64,000 bases of DNA from JBKECP01 sp047974765 (lineage in GTDB: Bacteria; Pseudomonadota; Gammaproteobacteria; Pseudomonadales; Halieaceae): the NCBI GenBank assembly GCA_047974765.1, contig JBKECP010000037.1, forward strand, positions 9,186-73,185. The letters are read 5' to 3'. Below the pieces are notes generated by a model. It saw nothing but the letters and a program-made list of their open reading frames with translations. It was not told where the DNA came from and searched no databases. This document shows, piece after piece, positions 27,201 through 35,734 of this stretch. The position numbers were made by a program, and so were the translations under genes. Positions within the stretch are counted from its first letter, which is position 1, and every line of letters starts with the position of its first letter.

Positions 27201-29089
27201 AGATTCGAAGAGATAGCCGTAGTACCCTGCCTCCAGACATCAGAACCCGTCCAGATCTCTGTAGTGGCATAGTAGTTGCGATCTTCTACCGTACCATCGC
27301 CACTGGCAAAACCGGCTGCATTGCCCACGGCCTCGGATGAGACTTTAAAACTGTAATCACCACTGCCATCCGCACTGTCCCACTGCGTAAATTTCAGGCG
27401 GGCATCCACAATTGTGGAACCCTTGGGAATGGACATATCGGGGAAGCGAAGGCCAACTTTACTGTCATTTTCAAGCCGCAGATGATCACGGGTAATATTG
27501 CCTTCGGTCCCGCGCTCCTCGGCATCGTCACTGGATGAAGCAACGCTGCGGGTTACAGATTGGCGCAGGCAGGAAGAGCCCGGAATAACCGAATCCTGCC
27601 GGTAGCGAACAACCAGTTTGGCCGCCAATGACGCATTACCCTCATAAGTCCAAACGGGAAGATGCCCCTGGCCATCAAAGACAAAGCTCATCGCATTACC
27701 ACCACACCAGTCACTGCGGTCGGTAACCAGTTTAACCATATCTTTCAGGTCAGGCGTGTTGAATACATCGCCATTGCTGTGGCTCAACACCGTCGCCCAG
27801 GAGGTAGAAGAGCCCACCAGGGAGCGGGAGGAGATATCTCCGTTTGCACTGCTAAAGGTTGTGCTGTTGCCGCTTGCCTCCAGCTTGATATCTATATTGT
27901 GTGTATTACTGTAAAAGTCGCGGTCTGCGGTAAATTGAATATGGGCACTTTCAATCACAACCCCACGAGGCACCCGCACATTCTGGAAGCGAAAACCCAC
28001 TTTAGAATTTACACGCAAAGCACTACCGCTCTCAAAGTACTCAACATAGAGCTCGGGTGCCTTTGTACTGGAAGCATCATACGAGAAAAATTTATAGTTA
28101 CCGGACGAACTACCCATGGGTGAGGGTGACAAAAAGAAAGTCATATCATCCTCAGCAGAAGGATCAGAAGGATCCCAGTCGGCATCCTCAATGATCTCCT
28201 GCACAATGGTTGTTATATTGGAAGAGTCAATGGTTTCATCCACTGCTAATGTGCGATTGATATTCCAGTCAGCATAGTTGGTCGTTTTAGTACGGGAGGC
28301 CAGCTCACCTGTGGACATAGAGGAAAAATCACCGGAGTCATTGGCCTCACCATAGATACGTACCAGCAAGGGTGTTCCATCACCCGGACTGCTGGCTGTA
28401 AAGCGCAAAAAAGCATTGGTAACAATTGAACCCTTAGGGATATCGGCACCATTAAAGCGCACAGCAATCATATTGTCGTTTGTGCTGTCATATGTCAGCG
28501 CTTTAAGGACAGCCTCGCTATGGCTATTACTGCCGGAACCGATGCGCTCCTGTGCATCGCCCTGCCCTTCTTCGACTTGATCAATATAGAAGCTGGCCGC
28601 CTGCTCATAGTTCTGTTCAAGTGCCATGGCCGGGCGATCAAGCAGCATATCGCCAGAACCGACCAGCTCATAAGCATCATCGTTGCCCTCTGCAACTCTA
28701 GTTGTAACCTCATTGATTTCATTGCTCGGCACAGGGGCATCAATATATTCAATCTGGTGCAGAACCGGGCCACCCGGCTCGGTAAAACGCATCAATCCTA
28801 CATTGACATTTTGCAGCTCATCCAGCAGCGTATAAAAAGCCTCCTTTACATGATCTATACGAGTTCTTTCGCCCGGATCCCTCCTTCTATTCCCATTCTC
28901 ATCTACATAATTACGCATCGAACCCGAACTATCGATAATAAATAAGATATTGGGTCGCGCCCTGACATTGTCTGTCTCACCAAAAAAGATATCGGTATCA
29001 TCAGCCCAGATCGGTGTCAGACAGAAAAAACTGCCGAGAAAGACGGCTGCTCTTGACAACCACTGCTTTTTAAGCTTTGTATTTTTCAT
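24239..29089 (-). CDS. pilY1: PilY1, pilus tip adhesin with extra beta-sandwich modules
   Basis: 1616 residues, longer than the roughly 1000-1200 of typical PilY1. Signal peptide (ending IWADD), a VWA domain opening with an intact MIDAS FIIDSSGSM at Asp53 and resuming with IILLTDGQANSPN near 805, and a C-terminal beta-propeller (about 1000-1500) with a calcium-type DIDLDGLADG loop near 1320. Between the two VWA halves lie three diverged tandem modules (about 200-352, 360-498, 545-682), each with V[AG][LFV]RF, an IPKG/VPRG turn and APxLxVxY-like end. PilY1 sits at the pilus tip, aids pilus extension and mediates adhesion and surface sensing. Confidence 0.93.
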   Translation of the reverse strand: MKNTKLKKQWLSRAAVFLGSFFCLTPIWADDTDIFFGETDNVRARPNILFIIDSSGSMRNYVDENGNRRRDPGERTRIDHVKEAFYTLLDELQNVNVGLMRFTEPGGPVLHQIEYIDAPVPSNEINEVTTRVAEGNDDAYELVGSGDMLLDRPAMALEQNYEQAASFYIDQVEEGQGDAQERIGSGSNSHSEAVLKALTYDSTNDNMIAVRFNGADIPKGSIVTNAFLRFTASSPGDGTPLLVRIYGEANDSGDFSSMSTGELASRTKTTNYADWNINRTLAVDETIDSSNITTIVQEIIEDADWDPSDPSAEDDMTFFLSPSPMGSSSGNYKFFSYDASSTKAPELYVEYFESGSALRVNSKVGFRFQNVRVPRGVVIESAHIQFTADRDFYSNTHNIDIKLEASGNSTTFSSANGDISSRSLVGSSTSWATVLSHSNGDVFNTPDLKDMVKLVTDRSDWCGGNAMSFVFDGQGHLPVWTYEGNASLAAKLVVRYRQDSVIPGSSCLRQSVTRSVASSSDDAEERGTEGNITRDHLRLENDSKVGLRFPDMSIPKGSTIVDARLKFTQWDSADGSGDYSFKVSSEAVGNAAGFASGDGTVEDRNYYATTEIWTGSDVWRQGTTAISSNLKRVITPVINGTDWASGNALSVKVERNSGAARHIKSYNGAPVEAPSLTVVYEDNGEGLVERRVRHVMQDIVEDLGIPNNTPIQDTLYEAALYYTGKEVLYGKTRGTRGRSDIRGSNRVSVDDSMVEGTYTHYYPPGCSADNLESSNCRDEAIRGDAIYKTPIVDACQKDSHIILLTDGQANSPNSQALIKSFTGNPVCASTVPNDPPYSPYSVGTAEKCVVELTAYLHDNDQSPLNGSQTVTTHTIGFNLSSAWLKQVAVFGGGTYNEVSTASELVDQIKQLVGEMMNEDSTFVAPVAGINQFNQLSHMEQLYFAIFKPQENVRWRGNLKRYALGGDSGSEIVDANNALAVNPETGLFNVGAKSFWSVDPDGNVTDMGGAASKSPAWNMRKLYTYYEGSSSQVLSDAANQINRSNSNLTKAMFASSGLSNTEFKDLLDWTRGKDVDNEDEDAATTTRYYYGDPLHSRPAVVTYGGDPNDPDTEVFFGTNAGVLHAVNAKTGVETFAYMPEALLPVQKDLRANAETSQRIYGMDGLISIWREDNGTTDIDTAEGDFVRLYTGMRRGGRNYYGLDVSDRDHPEILWTIKGGEVQSNGDDFSELGQSWSQPIKTRVLLDGETNATEVLIFSGGYNEDQDDALYQTEDGTGRAMYIVNAETGELVWSGGKTGQPNLNAEFSDMKWSFPATPAVIDIDLDGLADGFFIGDMGGQLWRFDIRNGQTPDNLVTGGVIADLGVAGGANTIEDNRRFFASPTVSLVRGPQGLEMAVVIGSGFRPSPLSTLANNRMFMIRQHDVLTSPGTYTKLTVDDLYDASENKLYVEEGVTLTTAEYEALLDEKQKLAEKDGWYFNLNMNEGEKVMSSALVVDDQIVFTTYVPGSSADESCTAAAGRSYSYSAGLEDAAREGDPSLLSSASIYDRPTVTVSGENKTPDDPNSTEEGGTGDPGSSSGGASASCKGGTISVKLNMEDGPVESWCNSSTRTFWQKVR

Positions 29090-29118
29090 GGTTTATTCCT
29101 TTAAGTCCCCGGCGAATA

Positions 29119-29628
29119 TTAAATAGGTTTAGGGGCATAGCGTTTAATGCCCTGTCGATGTGTCGCAGCAAAACGGCTGTCATCGTCAACATGATCATCA
29201 TCATCGACAGCATCGTCATCTCTGCGCACCGTAGATGTCAGTCCAAAATGGAGGTTTCTGAGGCCCGGGCTGCCCAGCTCAATGCTGCTACCCAGCGCAA
29301 TAACTTCTCCCTGATAACGGGTTTGTACGGAGCTTCTCAGGTTACTATCCGTCTGCGCATAGGCCACTTCAAAAGCCGGTGCATTGGGGTCCAGCGCATT
29401 AATAAAAGCATTGATCAGGTTGTTACCATCATCTTTGGCCCAGTCAATGGCTGATTCGGCACCCTGAAAAGACAACTGTCGCCCCTGCGCCGCCGCCACC
29501 ATTTTGACTTCCAGCTCACTGGTTTCCATCACTGAAAAAATAATCAGGCTGCTAAGTAACAGCAGCAACAGGACGGCCAGTAAAACAACGCCACTTTGTC
29601 TATTATTTTGCATACGATGATTCATCAA
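29119..29628 (-). CDS. pilX: minor pilin PilX
   Basis: 169 residues. A short leader (RQSG) precedes VVLLAVLLLLLLSSLIIFSVMETSELEVKMVA, the hydrophobic helix of PilX-type minor pilins, with the usual glutamate at position 5 not obvious. The C-terminal part holds an aspartate-rich tract (RRDDDAVDDDDHVDDD). It overlaps pilW by four bases and is followed by pilY1 after 29 bp. Confidence 0.88.
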   Translation of the reverse strand: MMNHRMQNNRQSGVVLLAVLLLLLLSSLIIFSVMETSELEVKMVAAAQGRQLSFQGAESAIDWAKDDGNNLINAFINALDPNAPAFEVAYAQTDSNLRSSVQTRYQGEVIALGSSIELGSPGLRNLHFGLTSTVRRDDDAVDDDDHVDDDSRFAATHRQGIKRYAPKPI

Positions 29629-30809
29629 ACCTCCGGCGCATTGCGCAACAATACGGTTGTCGTAAACACTTCACGCAGTACGTTGCCACTGGTATGGTCG
29701 GCAGGGCCAATATCGGCATTGAGCAGACGATAGGTTTTATCATCCGGATTGTGCATTGATTTGACGGAATCATAGGACTGTACAAGCAGGGCGATCCTGA
29801 CCGTATTGAGCCCATCGTAATTATCGAGGTTAGCATTCAGGTCGCTGTCGGCAGGTCTTACATAGCGCAAATTGTCAGTGCCCGCTATGCGCTGACCAAA
29901 CATGATTTGCATATTTTCCACACCCTCAATCATTTCCTCACGCTGACCATTCACTTCACGAAACAGGGCGTAAACCGGCACATTTCGATACTGGCGACCA
30001 GTATCGGCAACAAACCAGAACACCCGCTTCGTGATCAACACGTCGGCGCCATCGTCACCATCGCTGACGTCATCATCACCGTAGCTTGTATTGAATGAGG
30101 TGATGGCATTAACGCCACTACCGGCAAGACTCAAGGTCACAGGATTACCCGCTGTTGCCGGTGTGCACGATGGTGCGACGGGCACCTCGAACATATGGGC
30201 TGTCAACTGACACCCCGTCACCACCATCCGTGAGCCTGTCTCGATACGGCAATCAGGATTACTATCCAGTCTTAGTTCTGTGGCGCCAGGCAGGATTTTT
30301 GCTGTCAGCTGTGCATTGCCCAATGAGCGACTACTACGCACACTCAGCGCATCTGTCATGTTGCGTGCCGAATCTGCAATAGATGAAGTACCCGCTGTCA
30401 TTTGGGCTGGCATGGCAGGTTTTGTTTTCCAGCTGCCATCGCCCAATTTTTCGTAGGCAAAAACTCCCTCAAGTCGATTCGCAAAAGTGGGCAAATTGGG
30501 ATCATCCGCCATGTTATAGAGCATGACATCACCGGTATTACAACCCAAGTACTGGCTATTCAGAATGTCCTCAGTCATCAGATCAAGGGCAAAGCGGCCA
30601 TTTTCCTGCAGACGCGCCAGTGATGTCTCCAGATCACTGGCGCTGCGATTACCCACAAAAATGGATACCGCACCCAGCACCAAAAAGGCGCCGATAGCCA
30701 AAGCCACCATCAACTCAACCAGTGAAAGACCAGCCTCACGGCCTTTTGATTGCACATTTAATTGCACATTTAATTGCGCAATAGAAGGTGTATAGCATTG
30801 AAACGTCAT
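29625..30809 (-). CDS. pilW: minor pilin PilW
   Basis: 394 residues. Prepilin signature AG-LSLVELMVALAIGAFLVLGAVSIFVG near residue 27, followed by the large PilW ectodomain with a SYGDDDVSDGDDGADVL acidic stretch. The leader contains a tandem peptide QLNVQLNVQ, encoded by a 12-bp direct repeat at about 30757-30782. Four-base overlaps with pilV and pilX show tight operon structure. PilW helps form the tip-initiating minor pilin complex with PilV and PilX. Confidence 0.9.
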   Translation of the reverse strand: MTFQCYTPSIAQLNVQLNVQSKGREAGLSLVELMVALAIGAFLVLGAVSIFVGNRSASDLETSLARLQENGRFALDLMTEDILNSQYLGCNTGDVMLYNMADDPNLPTFANRLEGVFAYEKLGDGSWKTKPAMPAQMTAGTSSIADSARNMTDALSVRSSRSLGNAQLTAKILPGATELRLDSNPDCRIETGSRMVVTGCQLTAHMFEVPVAPSCTPATAGNPVTLSLAGSGVNAITSFNTSYGDDDVSDGDDGADVLITKRVFWFVADTGRQYRNVPVYALFREVNGQREEMIEGVENMQIMFGQRIAGTDNLRYVRPADSDLNANLDNYDGLNTVRIALLVQSYDSVKSMHNPDDKTYRLLNADIGPADHTSGNVLREVFTTTVLLRNAPEV

Positions 30810-31390
30810 GGTGAAATTTCCGATATCAGTTGAATAGTCTGGCCGCTCACTGAGCGTGCCTTCCCTCCGTCACTGTCATCGTCATCGAACACCCGCTGAC
30901 GCCAGCCCACGGTTACGGTAAATAGATCTCCATCCATCTGAATTTGTGCATTACCACCTGGCAGTGTTGGGCGATAGTCGCTCATGCCGTCAACATTGAT
31001 AAAATGGTTGGCCCATTCACGCAGATCAACCTTGGCCATATCCTCTGCCGAACACCCCATGGCCGATGCAGCACAACCCGGATCACTGATTGCTGCCATA
31101 CCGGTGCTGGAATCTTTATTGATGCCAACGACATAATTGGTCCTGGCTGAAGGATTGGCCCGGATAGCATCCAGAATTTCTGCGCCAATATGCAGTGCCT
31201 GGGAACGGTAGAAGGCACCGCGATTGGCCTCAACACTCATGACCTGCATAGCGGCCACACCCAAAACACCCACAGAAAGAATCAAAACAGCAACCAGCAC
31301 CTCGATCAGGGTAAAACCTTCCTGCGACCTCCTTGAAAGAGATACGGAGCGACACATACGCTTTATATTTTGATCCATGCTGTTTAGCAT
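30806..31390 (-). CDS. pilV: minor pilin PilV
   Basis: 194 residues with prepilin motif EG-FTLIEVLVAVLILSVGVLGVAAMQ, the standard PilV N terminus. The region NRGAFYRSQALHIGAEILDAIRANP is typical of the family. A C-terminal FDDDDSDGG tract is acidic like those in PilW and PilX. An alternative start at MDQNIKRM, four codons in, is possible. Confidence 0.9.
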   Translation of the reverse strand: MLNSMDQNIKRMCRSVSLSRRSQEGFTLIEVLVAVLILSVGVLGVAAMQVMSVEANRGAFYRSQALHIGAEILDAIRANPSARTNYVVGINKDSSTGMAAISDPGCAASAMGCSAEDMAKVDLREWANHFINVDGMSDYRPTLPGGNAQIQMDGDLFTVTVGWRQRVFDDDDSDGGKARSVSGQTIQLISEISP

Positions 31391-31429
31391 ATTGAAGCCT
31401 CTATCATTACTCTCCGCCTTCCGCCTTCA

Positions 31430-32089
31430 TTACACGATACAGGCAGCAACAGGGCTGCCATCGTGACCTTCAACGCTGCCGCCATCAAAGCCGCCAGCAG
31501 CCGTGGTAGCAATCCGCGGCTGACCAGCAACATTGATCACCAGTGCACGGGCGTAATCAATACCACGATCATCACACAACACCACTGTACCGCTTTGATT
31601 GCGCGCAACCCGGCCTGTAGGCATAAAAGTCAAACTGGTGGTACTGACAAAACCACGGACACTGGCAGAAACACTGCCCGGCGCAGAATCACCCACGCGC
31701 AGGAGCAATTCATTACCATTGAGCAGGCCATCGCCCGCCGTACCGCCACTATTGCCGTTATCGACAAACACGATCCATCCCTCATCCCAGCCAGAAGTGG
31801 TACAGCTTGTACCATTACTGGAGGCACAGGCCGATACGGTTACATTTCTGATAATGGCTTCCGAACGGGTAAAAGACGACATGGCTATCAAATCATGCAA
31901 AGTCGTGCGCAGACGATTGCGACTGATGCTCTCTTCAAAACTGGGCCCGGCCATCATTAACAGCAGGGCTGAGATAGACAGCACTGTCATCAGCTCAATC
32001 AGCGAAAATCCACGCTGAATACCTGTGCGAATCTGTTGGCTGGTTGATGTCAGCATTTCCAAATCCAAGTCACCATTAACTTTTTTCAT
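31430..32089 (-). CDS. fimT: GspH/FimT-family minor pilin
   Basis: About 219 residues from ATG 32089 (MKKVNGDLDLEM), with the prepilin site RG-FSLIELMTVLSISALLLMMAGPSFEESISRNRL and a GspH-type ectodomain containing paired cysteines. A longer frame to 32230 exists but adds an improbable hydrophobic N terminus. First gene of the minor-pilin operon, corresponding to fimU/fimT in Pseudomonas clusters. Confidence 0.87.
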   Translation of the reverse strand: MKKVNGDLDLEMLTSTSQQIRTGIQRGFSLIELMTVLSISALLLMMAGPSFEESISRNRLRTTLHDLIAMSSFTRSEAIIRNVTVSACASSNGTSCTTSGWDEGWIVFVDNGNSGGTAGDGLLNGNELLLRVGDSAPGSVSASVRGFVSTTSLTFMPTGRVARNQSGTVVLCDDRGIDYARALVINVAGQPRIATTAAGGFDGGSVEGHDGSPVAACIV

Positions 32090-32315
32090 CTTTAAGCCTA
32101 CTCCGGCTATGGCTGCAAGCAATGACACTCCGACAAGCGGCAGAATCACCCGACAGTCGGAATCCACCCCACACAAACCGTGATCCAGTTCACAAACCCA
32201 CCACCTGACCTGCGCACAAACCTTTTCCAAAATACAAAACAGAACTGAATCCAGGTCATTGCCGATACAGGCAGCAGAACAATTACACTACGCATTACAG
32301 TTCCATACTATTAAC

Positions 32316-32477
32316 CCTGGCAATCAAATAGATGAATCCCTATTTGATTGTCGCCCCTGAAAATCAGCGGAATGTGTGAAATCCCTTGATTTTCGCAGGA
32401 CTCGCGCAGGCTTACAGCCTGTGGCGGCACATCCATGTGCCGCTTACTCATTCGGCTAAAATCTTGCCGAGTTAATA
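32316..32477 (+). repeat. structured dispersed repeat, copy 1
   Basis: About 162 bp, roughly 85-90% identical by eye to 35735-35898. It can fold into successive hairpins: CAATCAAATAG/CTATTTGATTG (11 bp), GAAAATCA/TGATTTTC (8 bp), CAGGCT/AGCCTG and GCGGCACAT/ATGTGCCGC (9 bp), plus a short TCGGC/GCCGA arm. The outer flanks carry a 13-bp direct repeat TTCCATACTATTA (32301-32313 and 32480-32492), which looks like an insertion footprint. It lies in the 607-bp gap between fimT and kbl. No protein frame is evident. Confidence 0.8.
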
Positions 32478-32634
32478 GATTCCATACTATTAGTGCTACA
32501 GGCAGGTTACGCAGTAATCAACACCTGCAGGCTTATTAATAGTGGCAGAATAATCAGGCGGGAAAGGCATTGCCAGCCACGAAATGTGGCGGCTTTCACG
32601 TTTTACAATTTACTTACACTTTACATGCATTTTA

Positions 32635-32670
32635 TTGTCTAATCGCCGCAACATAGCGGCGATTAGACAA
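32635..32670 (-). terminator. perfect 15-bp hairpin after kbl
   Basis: TTGTCTAATCGCCGC and its exact complement around a six-base loop, 27 bp beyond the kbl stop codon. No T-run follows in the kbl direction (TAAAAT), so it may be an atypical terminator or an mRNA 3'-end stabiliser. Confidence 0.6.
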
Positions 32671-32696
32671 AGAAGCTGTAGAAACTTGCGGAAAAT

Positions 32697-33887
32697 TTAA
32701 AAAGCCAGTTCAGTACGCGCCCGGGAAAACGCCTCCAGTGCAAATTCAATATCATCATCACCAAGAGCCGCCGACATCTGAGTGCGAATGCGGGCACGCC
32801 CCTGAGGCACGACCGGCCAGGAAAAAGCAATCACATAAACGCCCTGCCTGAGTACCGCCTCGGCAAAGCGCCCGGCCAGCACGGCATCGTGTAACATAAG
32901 CGGCACGATGGGGTGCTCTCCCGGCAATAACTCAAAGCCCAGCCTTTGCAGGCCTTCACGAAAACGCAGCGTATTGCGGGTGAGCCGCTCACGCAATGCA
33001 GGCTGCTCATCAATTAATTCAATCGCACGGATAGCACCTGCCACCACGGGCGGTGCTACGGTATTGGAAAATAAATAAGGCCGCGAACGCTGACGCAGCA
33101 ACTCGACAATCTCTGCCCGTGCCGCCGTATAACCACCACTGGCACCGCCGAGAGCTTTGCCCAGTGTACCCGTGATTATATCGACCCGATCCATACAGCC
33201 ACGCAGCTCGTGAGTGCCCCTGCCACTATTACCGATAAAACCGGTGGCATGACAATCATCAAAATGCACCAGTGCACCGTAGCGCTCAGCCAGATCGCAG
33301 ATTTCATCCAGACGGGCAATATAGCCATCCATTGAAAATACACCATCAGTGGTAATCAGCTTGAAGCGGACACCAGCGGCATCAGCAGCCTTTAACTGTG
33401 CTTCCAGATCGGCCATATCGTTATTGCGGTAACGATAGCGGCGGGCCTTGCTCAAACGAACACCGTCGATAATGCTGGCATGATTCAACTCATCCGAAAT
33501 AATTGCATCATCAGCTCCCAGCAAGGTTTCAAACAAACCGCCATTAGCATCAAAACAGGAAGGATAAAGAATGCAGTCATCCATACCAAGAAATGCGCTG
33601 ATGCTTTCTTCCAGCTGCTTGTGCAGGGTTTGGGTGCCGCAGATAAAACGCACCGATGCCATGCCATAGCCCCAATCCTGCAAGCCCTGTACGGCCGCGG
33701 CATTAACCTCGGGATGCTGGGCCAGACCAAGGTAGTTGTTGGCACAAAGATTAAGCACTTCCCTGCCACCCACCACGCCCACACGCGCTCCCTGGGGTGT
33801 AGTGATACGGCGCTCGGATTTATACAGACCCTCCTCACGGATATCCGCCAGCTCACTGGCTAGATATTGCTGAAACTCTCCGTACAT
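32697..33887 (-). CDS. kbl: 2-amino-3-ketobutyrate CoA ligase
   Basis: 396-residue PLP-dependent alpha-oxoamine synthase. It converts 2-amino-3-ketobutyrate and CoA to glycine and acetyl-CoA, the second step of threonine breakdown. Family landmarks: LCANNYLGLAQHPEV, SVRFICGTQTLHKQLE, DDCHATGFIG with the PLP aspartate, and GTLGKALGGASGGY with the Schiff-base lysine. It follows tdh by 36 bp, so tdh-kbl form an operon as in E. coli. Confidence 0.97.
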   Translation of the reverse strand: MYGEFQQYLASELADIREEGLYKSERRITTPQGARVGVVGGREVLNLCANNYLGLAQHPEVNAAAVQGLQDWGYGMASVRFICGTQTLHKQLEESISAFLGMDDCILYPSCFDANGGLFETLLGADDAIISDELNHASIIDGVRLSKARRYRYRNNDMADLEAQLKAADAAGVRFKLITTDGVFSMDGYIARLDEICDLAERYGALVHFDDCHATGFIGNSGRGTHELRGCMDRVDIITGTLGKALGGASGGYTAARAEIVELLRQRSRPYLFSNTVAPPVVAGAIRAIELIDEQPALRERLTRNTLRFREGLQRLGFELLPGEHPIVPLMLHDAVLAGRFAEAVLRQGVYVIAFSWPVVPQGRARIRTQMSAALGDDDIEFALEAFSRARTELAF

Positions 33888-33923
33888 TGTTTTCTGCCTC
33901 TTCCGTTCTCTCTTTTTAAGATA

Positions 33924-34949
33924 TCAGTCCCAGTTCAGAATGACTTTGCTGGCCTCACCGGCGTTCATGGCAACAAAGCCCTGCTCGAAATCCCGATAAT
34001 TCAAACGGTGAGTAATCACAGGGGAAATATCCAGGCCCGAGTCAATCATTACCGACATCTTGTACCAGGTTTCATACATTTCCCGCCCGTATATACCTTT
34101 CAGTGTCAGCATATTGAAGATGACCTGATTCCAGTCAATGGCCGTATCTTCACCGGGAATACCCAGTATTGATACCTTGCCACCATGGCACATATTGGCC
34201 AGCAGATCATTGAAGGCGCGACTATTGCCAGACATTTCCAGGCCAATATCAAAACCCTCCTCCATACCCAGCTCCCGCTGGACATCCGCCAGGCTCTGCC
34301 GTGTTACATTAACGGTGCGGGTAGCGCCAAGACGGGCAGCGCGCTCCAGACGACTGTCGATCAAATCGGTGATCACGATATGGCGGGCACCGGCATGCTT
34401 GCAGACAGCCGCCGCCATCGCACCGATGGGACCGGCACCGGTAATCAGCACATCTTCGCCCAGTAAATCAAACTGCAGCGCCGTATGCACAGCATTGCCA
34501 AAGGGGTCGAACAAGGCAGCCACGTCCAGATCAATACCAGGACGATGCTCCCAGACATTGGACATTGGCAGCACCAGATATTGGGCAAAGGCGCCCGGCC
34601 GGTTAACACCCACGCCCGAAGTGCGGGCACAAAGGTGGCGACGCCCTGCCATACAGTTACGACAGCGACCACAAACAACATGGCCCTCACCGGACACAAT
34701 CTGCCCCGGGTGAAAATCAATGACATTGGAGCCAACTGACACAATCTCGCCGACAAACTCATGACCAACTGTCATCGGTACGGGAATGGTTTTTTGTGCC
34801 CAGCTGTCCCAGTTGTAGATATGCATATCAGTGCCACAGATGGCCGTCCGCTTAATACGGATCAGTACATCATTGATGCCCACCACCGGCTCTGGCACAT
34901 CCTCCAGCCAGAGACCTTGAGCCGCTTTTTTCTTAACCAGCGCTTTCAT
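33924..34949 (-). CDS. tdh: L-threonine 3-dehydrogenase
   Basis: 341 residues, the E. coli length. Zinc-dependent medium-chain dehydrogenase that oxidises threonine to 2-amino-3-ketobutyrate with NAD. Visible: catalytic zinc site region TAICGTDMHIYNWD and VGHEFVGEIV, structural zinc cysteines CGRCRNCMAGRRHLC, and the Rossmann GAGPIGAMAAAV. It is divergent from an XRE-cupin regulator whose upstream region carries repeated sites, suggesting threonine- or amino-acid-responsive control. Confidence 0.98.
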   Translation of the reverse strand: MKALVKKKAAQGLWLEDVPEPVVGINDVLIRIKRTAICGTDMHIYNWDSWAQKTIPVPMTVGHEFVGEIVSVGSNVIDFHPGQIVSGEGHVVCGRCRNCMAGRRHLCARTSGVGVNRPGAFAQYLVLPMSNVWEHRPGIDLDVAALFDPFGNAVHTALQFDLLGEDVLITGAGPIGAMAAAVCKHAGARHIVITDLIDSRLERAARLGATRTVNVTRQSLADVQRELGMEEGFDIGLEMSGNSRAFNDLLANMCHGGKVSILGIPGEDTAIDWNQVIFNMLTLKGIYGREMYETWYKMSVMIDSGLDISPVITHRLNYRDFEQGFVAMNAGEASKVILNWD

Positions 34950-35038
34950 CGTCTGTTTACCTGTTTTTTACCCGCATCTATTTTTGAATATCTGTGATTT
35001 ACCACTGGTCACGCCCTTAACCCAGGCCAAAACAGAGA

Positions 35039-35117
35039 TTCACTCTTGCAGAAAATTTCCGCTATAGTAGACGGCGACTTTCCAGCATACAAGACAAATT
35101 TCCGACATATAAGACAA
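35039..35117 (+). promoter_or_regulatory. triple direct-repeat operator and promoter of the XRE gene
   Basis: Two 19-bp sites at 35079-35097 and 35099-35117 share TTTCC-NNN-ATA-N-AAGACAA at a 20-bp period, and a weaker third site lies at 35056-35074. A candidate promoter TTCACT (35039) and TATAGT (35063) with 18-bp spacing overlaps the first site, and the last site ends four bases before the regulator's ATG. This is an arrangement typical of autoregulation and of shared control of divergent genes (here tdh-kbl). Confidence 0.6.
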
Positions 35118-35121
35118 TACT

Positions 35122-35703
35122 ATGAACCAGCCCACTACCGAAAACAGTGATCCCACCACCCGCGTCCTGTGCGAACGGGTGAGCGAATTGCGCCAGCGCA
35201 ACCATTTCACACTGGAACAACTGGCCGCCGCTTCTGGAGTCAGTCGCTCCATGCTCAGCCAGATTGAACGTGGTCAGGCCAATCCTACACTTGCTGTCAC
35301 TTTCAGAATTGCCCAGGCTTTTGGTCTGAGCATAGGCGAGCTGGTAGACGATCCTTCAGTAAGTGGCCATATTGAAGTGATTCATGGTGATGATCCAGCA
35401 CATTTGTTCAGAGCTGATAACGAGTGTCGTATTCGCACCCTGTCTCCGCTGCATATGGAAAAAGACATGGAATTCTATGAGGTATTGATAGAACCTGGCG
35501 CCCGGCTCGACAGCGCCGCCCACTTTGATGGCACCCGCGAACTGCTCACACTGGCCAGTGGCACAGCAACCATCAACGCAGGTCACACCCACTGTGAACT
35601 AAAAGTTGGCGATTCAGCCCACTACCGCGCCGATGTTACCCACTGCATCACCAACACAGGCAAGACCCCTCTTAAGGCCTACTTGGTTGTTACCTACAAA
35701 TAG
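35122..35703 (+). CDS. XRE-family regulator with C-terminal cupin domain
   Basis: 193 residues. An N-terminal helix-turn-helix (about 14-68: RVSELRQRNHFTLEQLAAASGVSRSMLSQIERGQANPTLAVTFRIAQAF) is joined to a cupin sensor (about 105-190, with the H-x-D-GTRELLTLASG and GDSAHYRADVTHCITN blocks). Such proteins usually control amino-acid or sugar catabolism, with the cupin binding the effector. Divergent from tdh, so probably its regulator. The start is fixed by the operator and promoter immediately upstream. Confidence 0.9.
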   Translation: MNQPTTENSDPTTRVLCERVSELRQRNHFTLEQLAAASGVSRSMLSQIERGQANPTLAVTFRIAQAFGLSIGELVDDPSVSGHIEVIHGDDPAHLFRADNECRIRTLSPLHMEKDMEFYEVLIEPGARLDSAAHFDGTRELLTLASGTATINAGHTHCELKVGDSAHYRADVTHCITNTGKTPLKAYLVVTYK

Positions 35704-35734
35704 AAGCAGGAAGACAAAGACCGCCAACTATCAA

